DNA of 64,000 nt from Methylobacillus caricis (GCF_020532705.1 NZ_JAJAVD010000004.1:62001-126000); one strand, 5' to 3'. Counted from the first letter of the stretch, positions 52,237 through 63,493 are shown. Numbers and translations: made by a program. The notes: a model not told the origin generated them from the sequence alone.

Positions 52237-54471
52237 TCAATAATTGAATATCAGAGACAACATTGCAGACCTGCCGGCCGCCACATTGGCGAAGTGCGTA
52301 GTGAATGTCTTGTCATAGTATCGCTTGTCCGTCAGGTTCAATACATTGAGCTGCAAGGTCAGGTTCTTGTCGATCTTGTAGCTGGACATGGCGTCAAACC
52401 TGGTCCATGAAGGCAGAATAATGGTATTGGCAGTGTTGGCGTACACACGGTCCATATAGTTCGCGCCACCGCCCACTGTCCATTTCTCCGTCACATTGTA
52501 AGTGGTCCAGACATTGGCGCTGTTCTTAGCAATGCCCGGGAACTCATTGCCATTGTTAACTGCATCTGTAGCACGCGGACCATTATTGACCAACTCGCTG
52601 TCAAGATAGGTGTAACCGCCAAACACCTGCCAGACCGGAGTCAATGAACCAGCAAAACCGATTTCAAAGCCCTTGACCTTCTGCTCGCCGTCCAGAGACG
52701 TTGTGGTGCCATCGGTCAATGTCACACGGGCATTGTCCTTCTCGGTGTGGAAGATCGCGGAAGTCAGGGACAGGTTGGTCAGCACGTCCCACTTGAAACC
52801 GATTTCGTAGTTCTTGGTACGTTCAGGCTTCAGGTTCTGGGTAGCTGCGCTGAGGTTTTCAGTACCGTCGCCATTAGAAGTGCCGCTCGCGGTTGAAGAA
52901 GTACCGTAAGAAACATAGACACTGGCATTGGGCTGAATCTTGTATACCAGACCGGCTTGGTAATTCCAGAATGCAGAATCATTATCCAGCTTGGTACGTA
53001 CATTGGTTGAACTGTTCAACGCATCTGAATCTGTCGAATAGATATCACGGCGCAAACCTAAGTTCAATATCCAGTCCTTGGCAATCTCGGCACTATCAAA
53101 CACATAGAAAGACTTGGTCTGTGTCCTGGTTTCTGTAGTGGTCGCCCCCTTGGCGACAGTACCTAGCCATGGATCAGATGGATTCGGATTATACAGGTCG
53201 GCGCAGACCGAAGTTACCGCAGTACATCCCGTTGCTCGCACATAGCCGTCTACCACGCTATAGGGCGTATTGGTGGTATCTTCATAGCTGTATTCAAAAC
53301 CGGCGCTCAGGTTGTGCTTGATTTCGGCAGTATCGAACTTGACACTGAATTCGCTCAAGTTGCCGAAGGACTCGGTCTTGGAGTTACGGCTTTTGGATGA
53401 ACGCCATACATAACCTCCTGGAATATTGCCAGCAGAGTCATCTGGATTGGTCACAATGTAGTCATTGGTGGAAACCGCATAGCGGGTCACGTTGCGGAAG
53501 CTGACGTCGTCATTGAACGCATGCTTGATGGTCGCCGTACCGGCATCGATTTCGGTCTTGCGGAAGTCGCGGTCTTTCAGGCCGTAGAAATTATCCTTGC
53601 TGATACCGCTTACAGGCTTGCGGGTCGTTCCCGCTGGTATGTTTGAGGTCAACGGCAGGCCGTAATCCGGCATATCGTCCGTCTTCAGCTTATAGTAGCT
53701 CAAGGTCATGGAAGTGGGCGAGTTCAGGCCGAAAGTGATGGACGGCGCAAATCCCCAGCGCTTCATATCCACGTCGTCACGGCCTGGAACATCCGCATCA
53801 TGCGCCATGGCATTGATACGGATTGCGACATCCTCGCTCAACAGGTAGTTGACATCCAGGGTGCCGCGCTTGTATTGGTCAGTACCCAACCCTACGCTGC
53901 CCCGGACGAAATTCTCGGCCTTGGGGGTTTTGCTCACGATGTTGATGCTGCCGCCGCCGGAACCACGGCCATCAAATGCGCCGCTTGGCCCCTTGAGGAC
54001 TTCGACTCTCTCGATATTGAAGATTTCTCGTGATTGCGAACCCAAATCACGCAAACCATCCACAAAGGTAGATGAGCTGGAATCATAGCCACGAATGAAT
54101 GGGCGATCATTCATCGGTGTTCCACCTTCACCAGCACCAAATGTAATGCCCGGAACCGTACGCAATGCCTGTTCGAAAGTTGTGGCGCCTTGGTCTCTGA
54201 TCAATTCTTCAGTAAGCACTGTGACGGACTTCGGTGTATCCAGCAGCGGAGCGGTAAATTTGCCAGAAGAAGCACGATCGACCTTATAACCATCGGCAAC
54301 AGCATGTTCTTTTGTCATCTTGACTTCTACTTCAGGCAAGGTGCTGGGTTCGGCTGTTTTCGCAGTGTCAGCGACCTGTTCTGCCGCATATACTGACCCC
54401 ATAGTGGAAAGTGCAATTGCCAGCGCAGATACACTAGGTTTGATGAGAAATAATGAAGAATGATCGGACAT
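52237..54471 (-). CDS. TonB-dependent siderophore receptor (Fiu-like)
   Basis: 744 aa. Signal peptide ends SVYA. Then LPEVEVKMTKE (TonB box region), a plug (LLDTPKSVTVLTEELIRDQGATTFEQALRTVPG, RPFIRGYDSSSSTFVDG, VEVLKGPSGAFDGRGSGGG) and a barrel ending in LSLIFNY with the terminal aromatic. Features of catecholate receptors such as Fiu. A Fur-box-like site lies upstream. Confidence 0.92.
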   Translation of the reverse strand: MSDHSSLFLIKPSVSALAIALSTMGSVYAAEQVADTAKTAEPSTLPEVEVKMTKEHAVADGYKVDRASSGKFTAPLLDTPKSVTVLTEELIRDQGATTFEQALRTVPGITFGAGEGGTPMNDRPFIRGYDSSSSTFVDGLRDLGSQSREIFNIERVEVLKGPSGAFDGRGSGGGSINIVSKTPKAENFVRGSVGLGTDQYKRGTLDVNYLLSEDVAIRINAMAHDADVPGRDDVDMKRWGFAPSITFGLNSPTSMTLSYYKLKTDDMPDYGLPLTSNIPAGTTRKPVSGISKDNFYGLKDRDFRKTEIDAGTATIKHAFNDDVSFRNVTRYAVSTNDYIVTNPDDSAGNIPGGYVWRSSKSRNSKTESFGNLSEFSVKFDTAEIKHNLSAGFEYSYEDTTNTPYSVVDGYVRATGCTAVTSVCADLYNPNPSDPWLGTVAKGATTTETRTQTKSFYVFDSAEIAKDWILNLGLRRDIYSTDSDALNSSTNVRTKLDNDSAFWNYQAGLVYKIQPNASVYVSYGTSSTASGTSNGDGTENLSAATQNLKPERTKNYEIGFKWDVLTNLSLTSAIFHTEKDNARVTLTDGTTTSLDGEQKVKGFEIGFAGSLTPVWQVFGGYTYLDSELVNNGPRATDAVNNGNEFPGIAKNSANVWTTYNVTEKWTVGGGANYMDRVYANTANTIILPSWTRFDAMSSYKIDKNLTLQLNVLNLTDKRYYDKTFTTHFANVAAGRSAMLSLIFNY

Positions 54472-54565
54472 TGCTATTAAAAACTCCCTGCCAAGTTAGA
54501 ATCCATTGACCTTTGCAATAGCCTGCAACTGTCAATTCATGTAAAAAATTTTGGCAGATTGTAAT

Positions 54566-54584
54566 GCAAATAATTATTATTAAT
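54566..54584. promoter_or_regulatory. Fur-box-like sequence upstream of the siderophore receptor
   Basis: GCAAATAATTATTATTAAT matches the 19-base Fur consensus at about 12 positions. It stands 95 bases before the receptor start and lies in a larger imperfect palindrome beginning ATGCAAA and ending TTTTGCAT. Confidence 0.45.
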
Positions 54585-54718
54585 ATAATATTTTGCATAT
54601 TTATGGATTGTAAGGAAATGATAAAGATATCGATTCAATAGTTTCCGGAACACATATTTCTTTCTTATATAGCCGAAAGAATATACGCGGTATCAAACTT
54701 GGATATTGTTATTGATAT

Positions 54719-54773
54719 GAAATATATCGTTTTCACAATTCCACAATATGAAATTGTGAAAACGATATATTTC
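54719..54773. repeat. Perfect 22-bp inverted repeat upstream of the alcohol dehydrogenase gene
   Basis: Arms 54719-54740 and 54752-54773 are exact reverse complements, separated by 11 bases. No T-run follows, so it is unlikely to be a terminator. It ends 79 bases before the dehydrogenase start. Confidence 0.85.
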
Positions 54774-54852
54774 CATTCATTGGATCAATCAATCGCGTCA
54801 TAATGCCAACATCGTTCAACTTCTTCCTAACTTTTACTATAGGAGTGCCACA

Positions 54853-55908
54853 ATGACCAAAGCCATCAGTTACGCGGCTCATGACCCCAAATCACCACTA
54901 TCACCCTTTTCATTCGAGCGTCGTGAAGTGGGTGCCAATGATGTACAGATTGAAATTCTTTACTGCGGCGTCTGTCACTCTGACCTGCATCAAGCAAGAG
55001 ATGAGTGGGGCAATTCCACATTTCCCATGGTGCCAGGACATGAAATTGTTGGACGTGTGACCAAGGTAGGTAATGCCGTCACGAAGTTCAAAGTGGGTGA
55101 CCTAGCAGGTGTCGGTTGCCTGGTGGACTCTTGTGGCACCTGCCCCGATTGTGCTGAAGGCCTGGAGCAATACTGCAACAATTCTGTATTCACTTATAAC
55201 AGCCCGGACAAGCATAATGGCAAATCTACTTATGGTGGTTACTCCAACCTGATTGTGGTTGACCAGAGCTTCACCCTCAAAGTATCGGAAAAACTTGATC
55301 TGGCCGCCGTTGCCCCCTTGCTTTGTGCCGGCATCACCACATATTCCCCTTTGAAGCACTGGAAGGTTGGTAAAGGCCACAAGGTAGGGATCGTTGGCCT
55401 AGGCGGCCTGGGTCACATGGGATTGAAGTTTGCTCATGCATTCGGTGCGCATACTGTGCTGTTCACCACCTCCCCAGGCAAGGCTGAAGATGCCAAGCGT
55501 TTGGGTGCGGATGAAGTTGTCATCTCCAAGAATCCGAAAGAAATGCAGCAACACCTGCAAAGTTTTGATTTCATCCTGAACACGGTGGCGGCTCCCCATG
55601 ACCTCGACCAGTTTATGAGCCTGTTGAAACGCGATGGCGCCATGTGCCTCGTGGGTGTGCCTGATAGTCCACATCCCTCTCCTAGCGTAGGCAACCTGAT
55701 TTTTAAGCGCCGTACACTTGCTGGCTCCCTCATTGGCGGCATCAAGGAAACTCAGGAGATGCTGGATTTCTGTGCTGAACACGGCATCACTTCTGACATC
55801 GAGCTAATCCCTATCCAGCAAATCAACGCTGCATTCGAACGCATGCTCAAGAGCGACGTGAAATACCGCTTTGTCATTGATATCGCGAGCCTGAAACAGG
55901 CTGCCTGA
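54853..55908 (+). CDS. Zinc-dependent alcohol dehydrogenase / aldehyde reductase (YahK type)
   Basis: 351 aa MDR enzyme. Catalytic zinc ligands C41 (CGVCHSDLH) and H63 (GHEIVG); structural zinc C94, C97, C100, C108. NADP-type Rossmann motif GIVGLGGLGHMGLK. The sequence resembles the NADPH-dependent YahK/cinnamyl alcohol dehydrogenase group that reduces aldehydes. AGGAG precedes the start, and a strong hairpin upstream may control it. Terminator directly after. Confidence 0.92.
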   Translation: MTKAISYAAHDPKSPLSPFSFERREVGANDVQIEILYCGVCHSDLHQARDEWGNSTFPMVPGHEIVGRVTKVGNAVTKFKVGDLAGVGCLVDSCGTCPDCAEGLEQYCNNSVFTYNSPDKHNGKSTYGGYSNLIVVDQSFTLKVSEKLDLAAVAPLLCAGITTYSPLKHWKVGKGHKVGIVGLGGLGHMGLKFAHAFGAHTVLFTTSPGKAEDAKRLGADEVVISKNPKEMQQHLQSFDFILNTVAAPHDLDQFMSLLKRDGAMCLVGVPDSPHPSPSVGNLIFKRRTLAGSLIGGIKETQEMLDFCAEHGITSDIELIPIQQINAAFERMLKSDVKYRFVIDIASLKQAA

Positions 55909-55923
55909 TAATCAGCAGACAAT

Positions 55924-55953
55924 AAAAAAGCACACCCTGGGGTGTGCTTTTTT
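55924..55953. terminator. Terminator between the dehydrogenase gene and lspA
   Basis: AAAAAAGCACACCC, TGG, GGTGTGCTTTTTTTT. Works in both directions for the convergent genes. Confidence 0.88.
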
Positions 55954-55970
55954 TTATGGCTCGCTATTTT

Positions 55971-56432
55971 TTATACAGCAGGCTTTCTCTTCAAACTATC
56001 CCAGATCAACAAGGCCACCCCCACGCAGATTGCCGAATCCGCCACATTAAAGGCGGGCCAATAATAATCCTGATAATGGAAAAAGAGGAAATCCACTACA
56101 TATCCCAGAGTGACCCGGTCATACAAATTACCTAGCGCCCCACCTAGCACCAGTGACAAACCTAGGCAAAACAGGGTTTGCCCGGGATGCTTGCGTAACA
56201 GGTTGATGATGATGGCGGAGGCAACCAGGGCAACTGCACTGAAAAACATGCGCTGCCATCCTCCAGCGCCAGCCAAAAAACTGAAGGCAGCACCTTCGTT
56301 GTGGTAGCGCACGAGATCAAAAAACGACGTCAGAGCGACATGATCACCATATTCAAGCGCACTCTGCACCAAATGCTTGCTGTAAAGATCCAACGCAATC
56401 ACAACTGCGCTGAGGGCTAGCCATTTACGCAT
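55971..56432 (-). CDS. lspA: Lipoprotein signal peptidase
   Basis: LspA cleaves prolipoprotein signals in the inner membrane. 153 aa from ATG 56432 ([11 protein letters not shown]), overlapping the ileS stop by 8 bases. Four membrane helices. The catalytic aspartates are D114 (YVVDFL) and D132 (FNVADSAI). A longer frame upstream runs into ileS and is not needed. Confidence 0.95.
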   Translation of the reverse strand: MRKWLALSAVVIALDLYSKHLVQSALEYGDHVALTSFFDLVRYHNEGAAFSFLAGAGGWQRMFFSAVALVASAIIINLLRKHPGQTLFCLGLSLVLGGALGNLYDRVTLGYVVDFLFFHYQDYYWPAFNVADSAICVGVALLIWDSLKRKPAV

Positions 56433-59229
56433 AATGCCTGGATTCGCCTTGACCAAACAGGTTGCTGACGCAGCGGCTGCAGATTGAAGGATGGACGGCA
56501 TCAGCGCCTACATCAGCACGATAATGCCAGCAGCGTTCGCATTTTTGATACTTGCTAGGATTCACCACTACTTCCAGATCCCCGGCACGCTCATGCAGGG
56601 TGGCACGTGAAGTCATGAGCACAAAATGCAAGTCATCGTCCAAATGCTTGAGCGCTGCATAGGTATCACCACTGGCATAGATATCAAGCTCTGACTGCAG
56701 AGAAGCCCCCAGCTTGCCTTCTGCGCGCAGCCCTTCTATCGCCTTGTTGGAAACATTGCGCACCTCAATCACGACCTGCCAGGACCTCAGGCCCTGTTCA
56801 TCCATGCCGTGATCCGGCAATTCGTACCAGGTTTCCTCAAACACGGTGGCATCTGGATTCATTCCCAGGGTCTGCCAGACCTCATCAGCGGTAAAACTGA
56901 GGATAGGCGTCATCAGGCGCATCAAGGCGTGAGTGATATGGTAGAGCGCACTCTGTGCAGAACGTCGTGCAAGGGAATCCGTACCGGAGGTATAAAGCCT
57001 GTCCTTGAGAATATCCAGATAGAAGCCTCCCAGCTCTTCAGAGCAAAAACCAACCAGTTTCTGTACCGCCAGATGCAGTTCGTAACGGTCGTAATCGGCC
57101 ACTACCTGTTGCTGCAGCTGCGCTGTCAGGGCCACGCCATAGCGATCAAGCTCCAGCCATTGCTCCACAGGCAGCAGATCCTTGGCAGCATCAAAATCTG
57201 CCAGGTTGGCCAGCAGGAATCTCAGAGTGTTGCGGATGCGGCGATAACTATCGGTCACGCGCTTGAGGATTTCCTCGGACAAGGACATTTCACCGGAATA
57301 ATCCGTGGAGGCAATCCACAGACGCAACATATCAGCCCCTAGGCGGTTACAGATATCCTGCGGTTCTATGCCATTGCCACGGGACTTCGACATCTTGTAG
57401 CCTTTTTCATCCACGGTAAACCCGTGAGTGAGCAAGGCATCATATGGCGCGCGGCCATCAATGGCACAACCAGTCAGCAGTGAAGACTGGAACCAGCCAC
57501 GATGCTGGTCCGAGCCTTCCAGGTAAAGGTCTGCCGGGCTTTGCAGTTCAGGCCTGCGTTTCAACACTGCGGCATGAGTAGCACCTGAATCAAACCACAC
57601 ATCCAGCGTATCCGTGACTTTTTTGTATTGTCCGGCATTATCCGCTGCATGCTGCGCCAGGAAGGCTGCGCCATCCAATGAGAACCAGGCCTCTATACCT
57701 TGCTTCTCCACCTCCAACGCCACGATCTCCAGCAACCTCAATGTCTCAGGATGTGGCTCGCCGCTTTCCTTATGGACAAAGAATGGCATGGGCACACCCC
57801 AGTTGCGCTGGCGCGACACACACCAGTCAGGGCGATTCTTGACCATGGCTTCCAGGCGCGCCCGGCCCCACGCAGGAAAGAACTCGGTATCATCAACCGC
57901 CTGGTTGGCCAGCTCACGCAAGGTCTTGCCGCTCTTGCCCTCTTGCTTCATACCGATAAACCATTGATGGGTCGCCAGCTGCATCAGTGGCGTTTTGTGC
58001 CGCCAGCAATGCGGGAAACTATGGTTGAGACGTGCGCTTGCAAACAATACGCCCTTTTCCTGCAATACAGTCAGGATCACCTTATTGGCTTCCTGGCGTG
58101 CAAGCCCGCGTATGACAGCCAATTCGACCAGTTCGCTATTGAAGAATTTGCCATCGCCACCGATCAGCACGCGCGGCTTTTCATCAGGATAGTTGGCTCG
58201 CATCACCAACCAGTCATCATTACCATGTGCAGCAGCGGTATGCACCAAGCCGGTACCCGCATCCGTCGTCACATGGTCGCCAGTGATTACAGGCACTTGG
58301 CGCTGATCAAACGGGTGTTGCAACAACAACCCCTTGAGCGCTTCGCCCTTGGTGCTTGCCAGGACATGACTATCCGCCTCGGCATAACGCGCCAGAGTAG
58401 CCTCAGCTAACTCGTGCGCCAATACCACCAGGCCACGCGATGTCTGGATCAGGTCGTAATCAAGATCAGCGTTGACACTCACCGCCTGGTTGGCTGGCAG
58501 CGTCCATGGCGTGGTAGTCCAGATGACGGCATAGGCATCACCAGTCACCTGCGTATCGAAAGCCGCGCCCAGTGCAGCACTGTCGGCAAATTTGAATCCT
58601 ACATCGATGGCTGGTGAATTTACGTCCTCATACTCCACCTCTGCCTCAGCCAGCGCCGAACCACAATCCACGCACCAGTGCACAGGCTTGGAACCCTGAT
58701 ATAGATAACCATTTTGGTAAATGTCGCCCAAGGCACGCATGATGTCAGCCTCGGTGCGAAAATCCATGGTGAGATAAGGATTATCCCAGTCACCTAGCAC
58801 ACCCAGGCGAATGAAATCCTGCTTCTGCCGCTCCACCTGGGTTTGCGCATACTCGCGACATAATTCGCGAAAACGGGCTGGAGGAATATCCTTGCCATGC
58901 TGTTTTTCCACCACCAATTCAATTGGCAAGCCATGGCAATCCCAACCAGGCACATACGGTGCATCAAAACCTGACAAGGTCTTGGACTTGACGATGATAT
59001 CCTTGAGTATCTTGTTAACTGCATGGCCAAGGTGGATTGCGCCGTTCGCATAAGGAGGGCCATCATGCAGGATAAATTTCTTGGCGCCCTGGCGCGCGTC
59101 GCGGATGCGCTGATATACCTTTTTCTCCTGCCATGCCTTGAGCCAGCCTGGCTCACGCTTGGCCAGGTCACCACGCATAGGGAAAGTGGTTTCCGGGAGG
59201 TTCAGCTTGTATTTGGTGTTTTCGCTCAT
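56425..59229 (-). CDS. ileS: Isoleucyl-tRNA synthetase
   Basis: Class I synthetase charging tRNA-Ile, 934 aa. HIGH motif as HLGH in [16 protein letters not shown] in [14 protein letters not shown]1 editing domain between ([15 protein letters not shown]). C-terminal zinc finger with CERCWHY and CSRC. Member of the murJ-ribF-ileS-lspA run; lspA overlaps its end. Confidence 0.98.
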   Translation of the reverse strand: MSENTKYKLNLPETTFPMRGDLAKREPGWLKAWQEKKVYQRIRDARQGAKKFILHDGPPYANGAIHLGHAVNKILKDIIVKSKTLSGFDAPYVPGWDCHGLPIELVVEKQHGKDIPPARFRELCREYAQTQVERQKQDFIRLGVLGDWDNPYLTMDFRTEADIMRALGDIYQNGYLYQGSKPVHWCVDCGSALAEAEVEYEDVNSPAIDVGFKFADSAALGAAFDTQVTGDAYAVIWTTTPWTLPANQAVSVNADLDYDLIQTSRGLVVLAHELAEATLARYAEADSHVLASTKGEALKGLLLQHPFDQRQVPVITGDHVTTDAGTGLVHTAAAHGNDDWLVMRANYPDEKPRVLIGGDGKFFNSELVELAVIRGLARQEANKVILTVLQEKGVLFASARLNHSFPHCWRHKTPLMQLATHQWFIGMKQEGKSGKTLRELANQAVDDTEFFPAWGRARLEAMVKNRPDWCVSRQRNWGVPMPFFVHKESGEPHPETLRLLEIVALEVEKQGIEAWFSLDGAAFLAQHAADNAGQYKKVTDTLDVWFDSGATHAAVLKRRPELQSPADLYLEGSDQHRGWFQSSLLTGCAIDGRAPYDALLTHGFTVDEKGYKMSKSRGNGIEPQDICNRLGADMLRLWIASTDYSGEMSLSEEILKRVTDSYRRIRNTLRFLLANLADFDAAKDLLPVEQWLELDRYGVALTAQLQQQVVADYDRYELHLAVQKLVGFCSEELGGFYLDILKDRLYTSGTDSLARRSAQSALYHITHALMRLMTPILSFTADEVWQTLGMNPDATVFEETWYELPDHGMDEQGLRSWQVVIEVRNVSNKAIEGLRAEGKLGASLQSELDIYASGDTYAALKHLDDDLHFVLMTSRATLHERAGDLEVVVNPSKYQKCERCWHYRADVGADAVHPSICSRCVSNLFGQGESRHYA

Positions 59230-59250
59230 TAGTCTGTTTTCAAAATTACT

Positions 59251-60186
59251 TTAAAGAATACTGTGGGCCTTGAAATAATCACGCGCATGGTCTGCATCCT
59301 GTGCTATCCAGTATTTCAGTGTCTCAAGGCTGTCAAATTTCATTTCATCCCGAATCTTGTGCATGAACTTCACGCGCACATGCCGGCCATAAATATCGCC
59401 ACTGAAATCGAACAGGTGCACTTCCAGCGTCGGCTTGCCGTTACTCTTGACGGTCGGCCTGACACCCAAACTGGCAACACCGGGCAGGTCATCGCCATAG
59501 CCCGCGCCAGCCAAACCTTCCAATTTTACCGCATAGATACCGAAAAGCGGTGGCCTGTCATGCAACATATGGATATTCGCCGTCGGGTAACCAAGCTCAC
59601 GTGCAAGTTTGTCGCCGTGGATAACTTTGCCACTGATGCTGTAGGGACGCCCAAGCAACTCCGCAGCGGCATCAAGCTGCCCATTAGCCAATGCATCACG
59701 GATAGCCGTGCTGGAAACCCGGCTCCCATGCAGGTCTACCTGTGGCTGGCTTTGCAGGTTGAAACCATCGCGGACGAAGTCCTCCATGCCGCCTTGACGC
59801 CCTGCACCAAAACGGAAATCCTCGCCAACCAGAACGGCACGCGCATCCATGGCATTGCGCAGTATGTCCTGCATGAAATCTTCTACACTGATCGCAGCAA
59901 ACCTGCGATTGAAATGACAGACATATACATACTCCACCCCAGCCTCGGCAAACAATTCCAGCTTTTCGCGCAGGGAGGTCAGGCGGGTTGGTGCATGGTC
60001 TGGCGTAAAAAATTCTCGCGGATGTGGCTCAAATGTCATCACGGCAGCCTTCAGGTTCTGGGCCCTCGCCACTTCGATAAGGCGTCGCAACAATGCCTGG
60101 TGCCCCAAATGCACGCCATCAAAATTTCCGATAGCAACTGCCAACGGATAATTGGCTGCTTGATGAAAATGCCTGAATATCTGCAT
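59251..60186 (-). CDS. ribF: Riboflavin kinase / FAD synthetase
   Basis: RibF makes FMN then FAD. The N-terminal nucleotidyltransferase has AIGNFDGVHLGHQALL and FEPHPREFF. The C-terminal kinase has GYPTANIHMLHDRPPLFGIYAV. 311 aa. Between murJ and ileS, standard for Proteobacteria. Confidence 0.96.
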   Translation of the reverse strand: MQIFRHFHQAANYPLAVAIGNFDGVHLGHQALLRRLIEVARAQNLKAAVMTFEPHPREFFTPDHAPTRLTSLREKLELFAEAGVEYVYVCHFNRRFAAISVEDFMQDILRNAMDARAVLVGEDFRFGAGRQGGMEDFVRDGFNLQSQPQVDLHGSRVSSTAIRDALANGQLDAAAELLGRPYSISGKVIHGDKLARELGYPTANIHMLHDRPPLFGIYAVKLEGLAGAGYGDDLPGVASLGVRPTVKSNGKPTLEVHLFDFSGDIYGRHVRVKFMHKIRDEMKFDSLETLKYWIAQDADHARDYFKAHSIL

Positions 60187-60195
60187 GTGTCAGCC

Positions 60196-61737
60196 TTAAG
60201 TTGCGCTACGCTTCATGAAATCGCGAACACGAAGGCCAAGTAGCCACAAGGCTCCGAAATAGACCAGCGCACCCAACGCAACCAGACCCGCCAAGTGCGA
60301 CAACTTGACTATCAGATGATAATGCATCCATAAACCGCTATCCCCGGCTGCCAGCCACAGCACCAATGCCATCGCCACCAATGCCAACACCAAGCGTAAT
60401 ATAAATAAAATCCAGCCTGGCTCAGGCTGATAAATGCCCGCCTTGCGCAGGTGATAATACAACAGGCTGGCATTGATACAGGCCCCAAGACCAATTGCCA
60501 GGGCAAGCCCCGCATGCTTGAAAGGACCGATAAAGGCAAGATTCATTACCTGGGTAGCCACCAGGGTAAACACTGCAATCTTGACCGGGGTCTTGATATT
60601 CTGCCGCGCATAAAAAGCCGGAGCCAGCACCTTCACCAAAATCAGGCCAAGCAGTCCCAAGCTATAAGCAACCAGCGCTTGCCGGGTCATCCAGACATCA
60701 TGTTCGGAGAAAGCGCCATAATGAAACAATGATGTCACCAGAGGCACGGACAATACCGCCAAGGCCACTGCTGCAGGCAATGCCAGAATCAGGGTCAGGC
60801 GCAGCCCCCAGTCCATCAAGGCAGAATATTCCCCTTCAGCCTTATCGGCAAAACTCTTGGATAGACTGGGAAGCAGAATAGTGCCAAGCGCCACGCCAAG
60901 CAAACCAGTGGGAAACTCCATGAGTCTATCCGCATAGTAAAGCCATGAAACGCTGCCGCTTTCGAGAAATGAAGCAAAAATCGTATTGATCAGCAATGAC
61001 AATTGCGCGATTGATACGCCAAACACAGCAGGCCCCATCAAACGCAGGATACGCCAAACGCCATCATCATTCAGGCTAAGCCTGAAACGCGGCAACATGC
61101 CGATCTTTCTCAGGAAAGGCAGCTGAAACGCCAGTTGCAAAAATCCTCCGACGAACACAGCCCAGGCCAGGACCATGACTGGAGGATCAAAATAGGGTGC
61201 GAAAAACAAGGCTGCCACGATAAAGGCAATATTGAGCCAAACCGGTGTAAAGGCCGGCACAGAAAATTTGCTATAGGTATTGAGCACACCGCCCGCCAAA
61301 GATACCAGCGAGATCAGCAGGATGTAGGGAAAGGTAATGCGCAGCATATCGACCGTCAGGGCAAAGGTCTCGGGCTCGCTTTGCGCCCAGCCCGGCGCAC
61401 TGACATAGGCAATCAGGGGAGCCGCTATCATGCCCAGCGCTGTTACGATCACCAGCACCAGGCCAAGCAGTGTCGCCACATTGCTCATCAAGTTGCGCGT
61501 CGCCTCATGGCCCTTGCGATTCTTGTATTCTGCCAGCACCGGCACAAATGCCTGGGAAAATGCTCCCTCGGCAAACAAACGACGCAACAGGTTGGGAATC
61601 TTGAAGGCGACAAAGAAGGCATCCGTATAGATACCTGCTCCAAATACGCGCGCAATCAGCGTATCCCTGACAAAACCCAACACCCGGGAAATAAAGGTCA
61701 TGCTCCCGACAGCCGCCAACGCTTTCAACAAATTCAT
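60196..61737 (-). CDS. murJ: Lipid II flippase MurJ
   Basis: MurJ flips lipid II for peptidoglycan synthesis. 513 aa, about 14 membrane helices. The N-terminal [19 protein letters not shown] and [17 protein letters not shown]-type region ([17 protein letters not shown]) are diagnostic. Divergent from rpsT. ribF follows after 9 bases. Confidence 0.96.
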   Translation of the reverse strand: MNLLKALAAVGSMTFISRVLGFVRDTLIARVFGAGIYTDAFFVAFKIPNLLRRLFAEGAFSQAFVPVLAEYKNRKGHEATRNLMSNVATLLGLVLVIVTALGMIAAPLIAYVSAPGWAQSEPETFALTVDMLRITFPYILLISLVSLAGGVLNTYSKFSVPAFTPVWLNIAFIVAALFFAPYFDPPVMVLAWAVFVGGFLQLAFQLPFLRKIGMLPRFRLSLNDDGVWRILRLMGPAVFGVSIAQLSLLINTIFASFLESGSVSWLYYADRLMEFPTGLLGVALGTILLPSLSKSFADKAEGEYSALMDWGLRLTLILALPAAVALAVLSVPLVTSLFHYGAFSEHDVWMTRQALVAYSLGLLGLILVKVLAPAFYARQNIKTPVKIAVFTLVATQVMNLAFIGPFKHAGLALAIGLGACINASLLYYHLRKAGIYQPEPGWILFILRLVLALVAMALVLWLAAGDSGLWMHYHLIVKLSHLAGLVALGALVYFGALWLLGLRVRDFMKRSAT

Positions 61738-61841
61738 TGCACACGCATCATGAGATAATGGAAATTAGCCGGTTAAGCCAATAAAAAAGAGGATTTTAGC
61801 ATGTCTGATCAATCATCTCATGTTTCAAATCTACAAGCTCC

Positions 61842-61870
61842 TTGCATTTGATTCAGAAATTAGTTAATAT
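61842..61870 (+). promoter_or_regulatory. rpsT: Sigma-70 promoter for rpsT
   Basis: TTGCAT at 61842-61847 and TAATAT at 61865-61870, with ideal 17-base spacing, 40 bases before the start codon. Confidence 0.65.
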
Positions 61871-61910
61871 TCTCGGCTTCGTATTTTGTTAACTAATTTA
61901 GGGAATATCC

Positions 61911-62174
61911 ATGGCTAATAGCGCACAGGCGAGAAAGCGTGCACGTCAGGCAGTCAAGCAACGCGCCCACAATGCAAGTTTGCGCTCGGCTTTGCGTACC
62001 GCGATCAAAAAGATCATTAAAGCGGTTGAAGCCGGTGACAAAACTGCAGCACAGAGTGTATACAACGAGAACATCAGCGTGATCGATCGTATTGCAGACA
62101 AGAAAATCATCCACAAGAACAAGGCTGCTCGTCACAAGAGTCGCCTGAGCGCTTCGATCAAGGCACTTGCCTAA
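61911..62174 (+). CDS. rpsT: 30S ribosomal protein S20
   Basis: 87 aa, very basic. [21 protein letters not shown] and the helical [18 protein letters not shown] are typical of S20. [23 protein letters not shown] closes the protein. Own promoter and terminator; opposite murJ, as in many relatives. Confidence 0.98.
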   Translation: MANSAQARKRARQAVKQRAHNASLRSALRTAIKKIIKAVEAGDKTAAQSVYNENISVIDRIADKKIIHKNKAARHKSRLSASIKALA

Positions 62175-62195
62175 TTAATCGACAGCATCTTGTTA

Positions 62196-62224
62196 AAAAG
62201 CCGGGCATCAAGTCCGGCTTTTTT
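62196..62224. terminator. Terminator after rpsT
   Basis: AAAAAGCCGG, nine-base loop, CCGGCTTTTT with T tail. Confidence 0.85.
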
Positions 62225-62313
62225 ATTGTCTGAAGTAACATAAACCTCGCGTCAGCAGATCTAGGTCTACCCGGACAGCCATCTCTACCCGGGTGATTAT
62301 CTATAGAACCAAA

Positions 62314-63456
62314 CTAATTACCGACGCCCAGCATATCCCGCGCGCGCATGGCCGTTTCCAGCACAGCCTCAGGAGAACCGCCAATCACTGTGAAATGTCC
62401 CATCTTGCGCCCTGCACGTGCCTCATGCTTGCCATATAAATGCATCTTGAGCGCAGGCTCAGCAAGCGTCTCCGCCCAGGCAGGCTCGCCATCTTTCCAG
62501 ATATCGCCAAGGATATTCACCATCACTGCTGAACTATGCAAGCGAGGCTCGCCCAAGGGCAGGCCAGCCAGCACACGCACCTGCTGCTCAAACTGGTTGG
62601 TGACACAGGCATCTATAGTGTAATGCCCCGAGTTATGCGGGCGTGGCGCCATCTCGTTCACAAGCAGCCTGCCCTCACTGACAAAAAACTCAACTCCCAG
62701 CACACCGATATAATCAAGCTTACGTGCCACTTCGATCGCCAATTGCTGTGCTTGTTGCCGTATGGCCTCGTCACCACGCGCAGGTACAATGCTTACATCC
62801 AGCATGCCATTGAGGTGGCTATTTTCCGCCACGGGAAAAGCTTCCACGTTGCCATCCGCATCACGCGCGAGCACTAGTGAAACCTCGTAATCCAGCTTGA
62901 GCATGCGCTCCAGTACGCATGTTTCACCACGGAACTGCTCAAATGCGGCCCGCGCTTCATCCTGGCTGGCCACTCTCGCCTGCCCCTTGCCGTCATATCC
63001 AAAACGTGCCACCTTAAGTATGGCTGGGTACAGGCCACTATCCAGCCCAGGCACATCATCCACTTGGCGAATCACGGCATAGGGCGCCACCGGCAAACCC
63101 GCATCACGGAAAAAATTCTTTTCTGCCACACGATTCTGGGCGATCGCCACCGAAGCAGCAGCTGGCCGCACAGTACAATATTGCGCAAGAAATTCCAGGG
63201 TTGCTGCTGGCACATTCTCAAACTCGGTAGTAATTGCCACGCAATGTTCAGCCAACCGTGCAAGGGCTGCCTCATCATCATAAGCCGCACAGATATGCAG
63301 GTCCGCGATCTTGCCTGCCGGACTGTTTTCATCCGGATCAAGCACTGCCACGCGATAACCCATTTCATGGGCCGCAATCACAAAAAAACGGCCTAATTGC
63401 CCGCCGCCCAGCATCCCCAGCATAGCCGGAGGGAGAATGGTAATTGCACTACTCAC
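62314..63456 (-). CDS. purK: 5-(carboxyamino)imidazole ribonucleotide synthase
   Basis: PurK carboxylates AIR with ATP and bicarbonate. ATP-grasp fold, 380 aa. MLGGGQLGRFFVIAAHEMGY at the N-terminus. GYDGKGQARV is the ATP loop, and ATP/metal-binding NEMAPRPHNSGHYTIDA follows. Downstream partner of purE, 37 bases away. Confidence 0.97.
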   Translation of the reverse strand: MSSAITILPPAMLGMLGGGQLGRFFVIAAHEMGYRVAVLDPDENSPAGKIADLHICAAYDDEAALARLAEHCVAITTEFENVPAATLEFLAQYCTVRPAAASVAIAQNRVAEKNFFRDAGLPVAPYAVIRQVDDVPGLDSGLYPAILKVARFGYDGKGQARVASQDEARAAFEQFRGETCVLERMLKLDYEVSLVLARDADGNVEAFPVAENSHLNGMLDVSIVPARGDEAIRQQAQQLAIEVARKLDYIGVLGVEFFVSEGRLLVNEMAPRPHNSGHYTIDACVTNQFEQQVRVLAGLPLGEPRLHSSAVMVNILGDIWKDGEPAWAETLAEPALKMHLYGKHEARAGRKMGHFTVIGGSPEAVLETAMRARDMLGVGN

Positions 63457-63493
63457 AAAAAATTCCTCAAACTAGATATTCAGCAAAATAATT

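Larger units (their letters stand above)
54472..54852. other. Divergent intergenic region (siderophore receptor / alcohol dehydrogenase)
   Basis: AT-rich, 381 bases. It holds a Fur-like site near the receptor end and a perfect inverted repeat (54719-54773) near the dehydrogenase end. I see no gene. Confidence 0.6.

Noticed and set aside
54775-54795. FNR-like TTGGATCAATCAA near the alcohol dehydrogenase gene
   Set aside because: One base short of the TTGAT-N4-ATCAA spacing and a mismatch in the left half.
59263-60243. 326-codon plus-strand frame antisense to ribF
   Set aside because: Shadow frame; ribF on the other strand has all family motifs.
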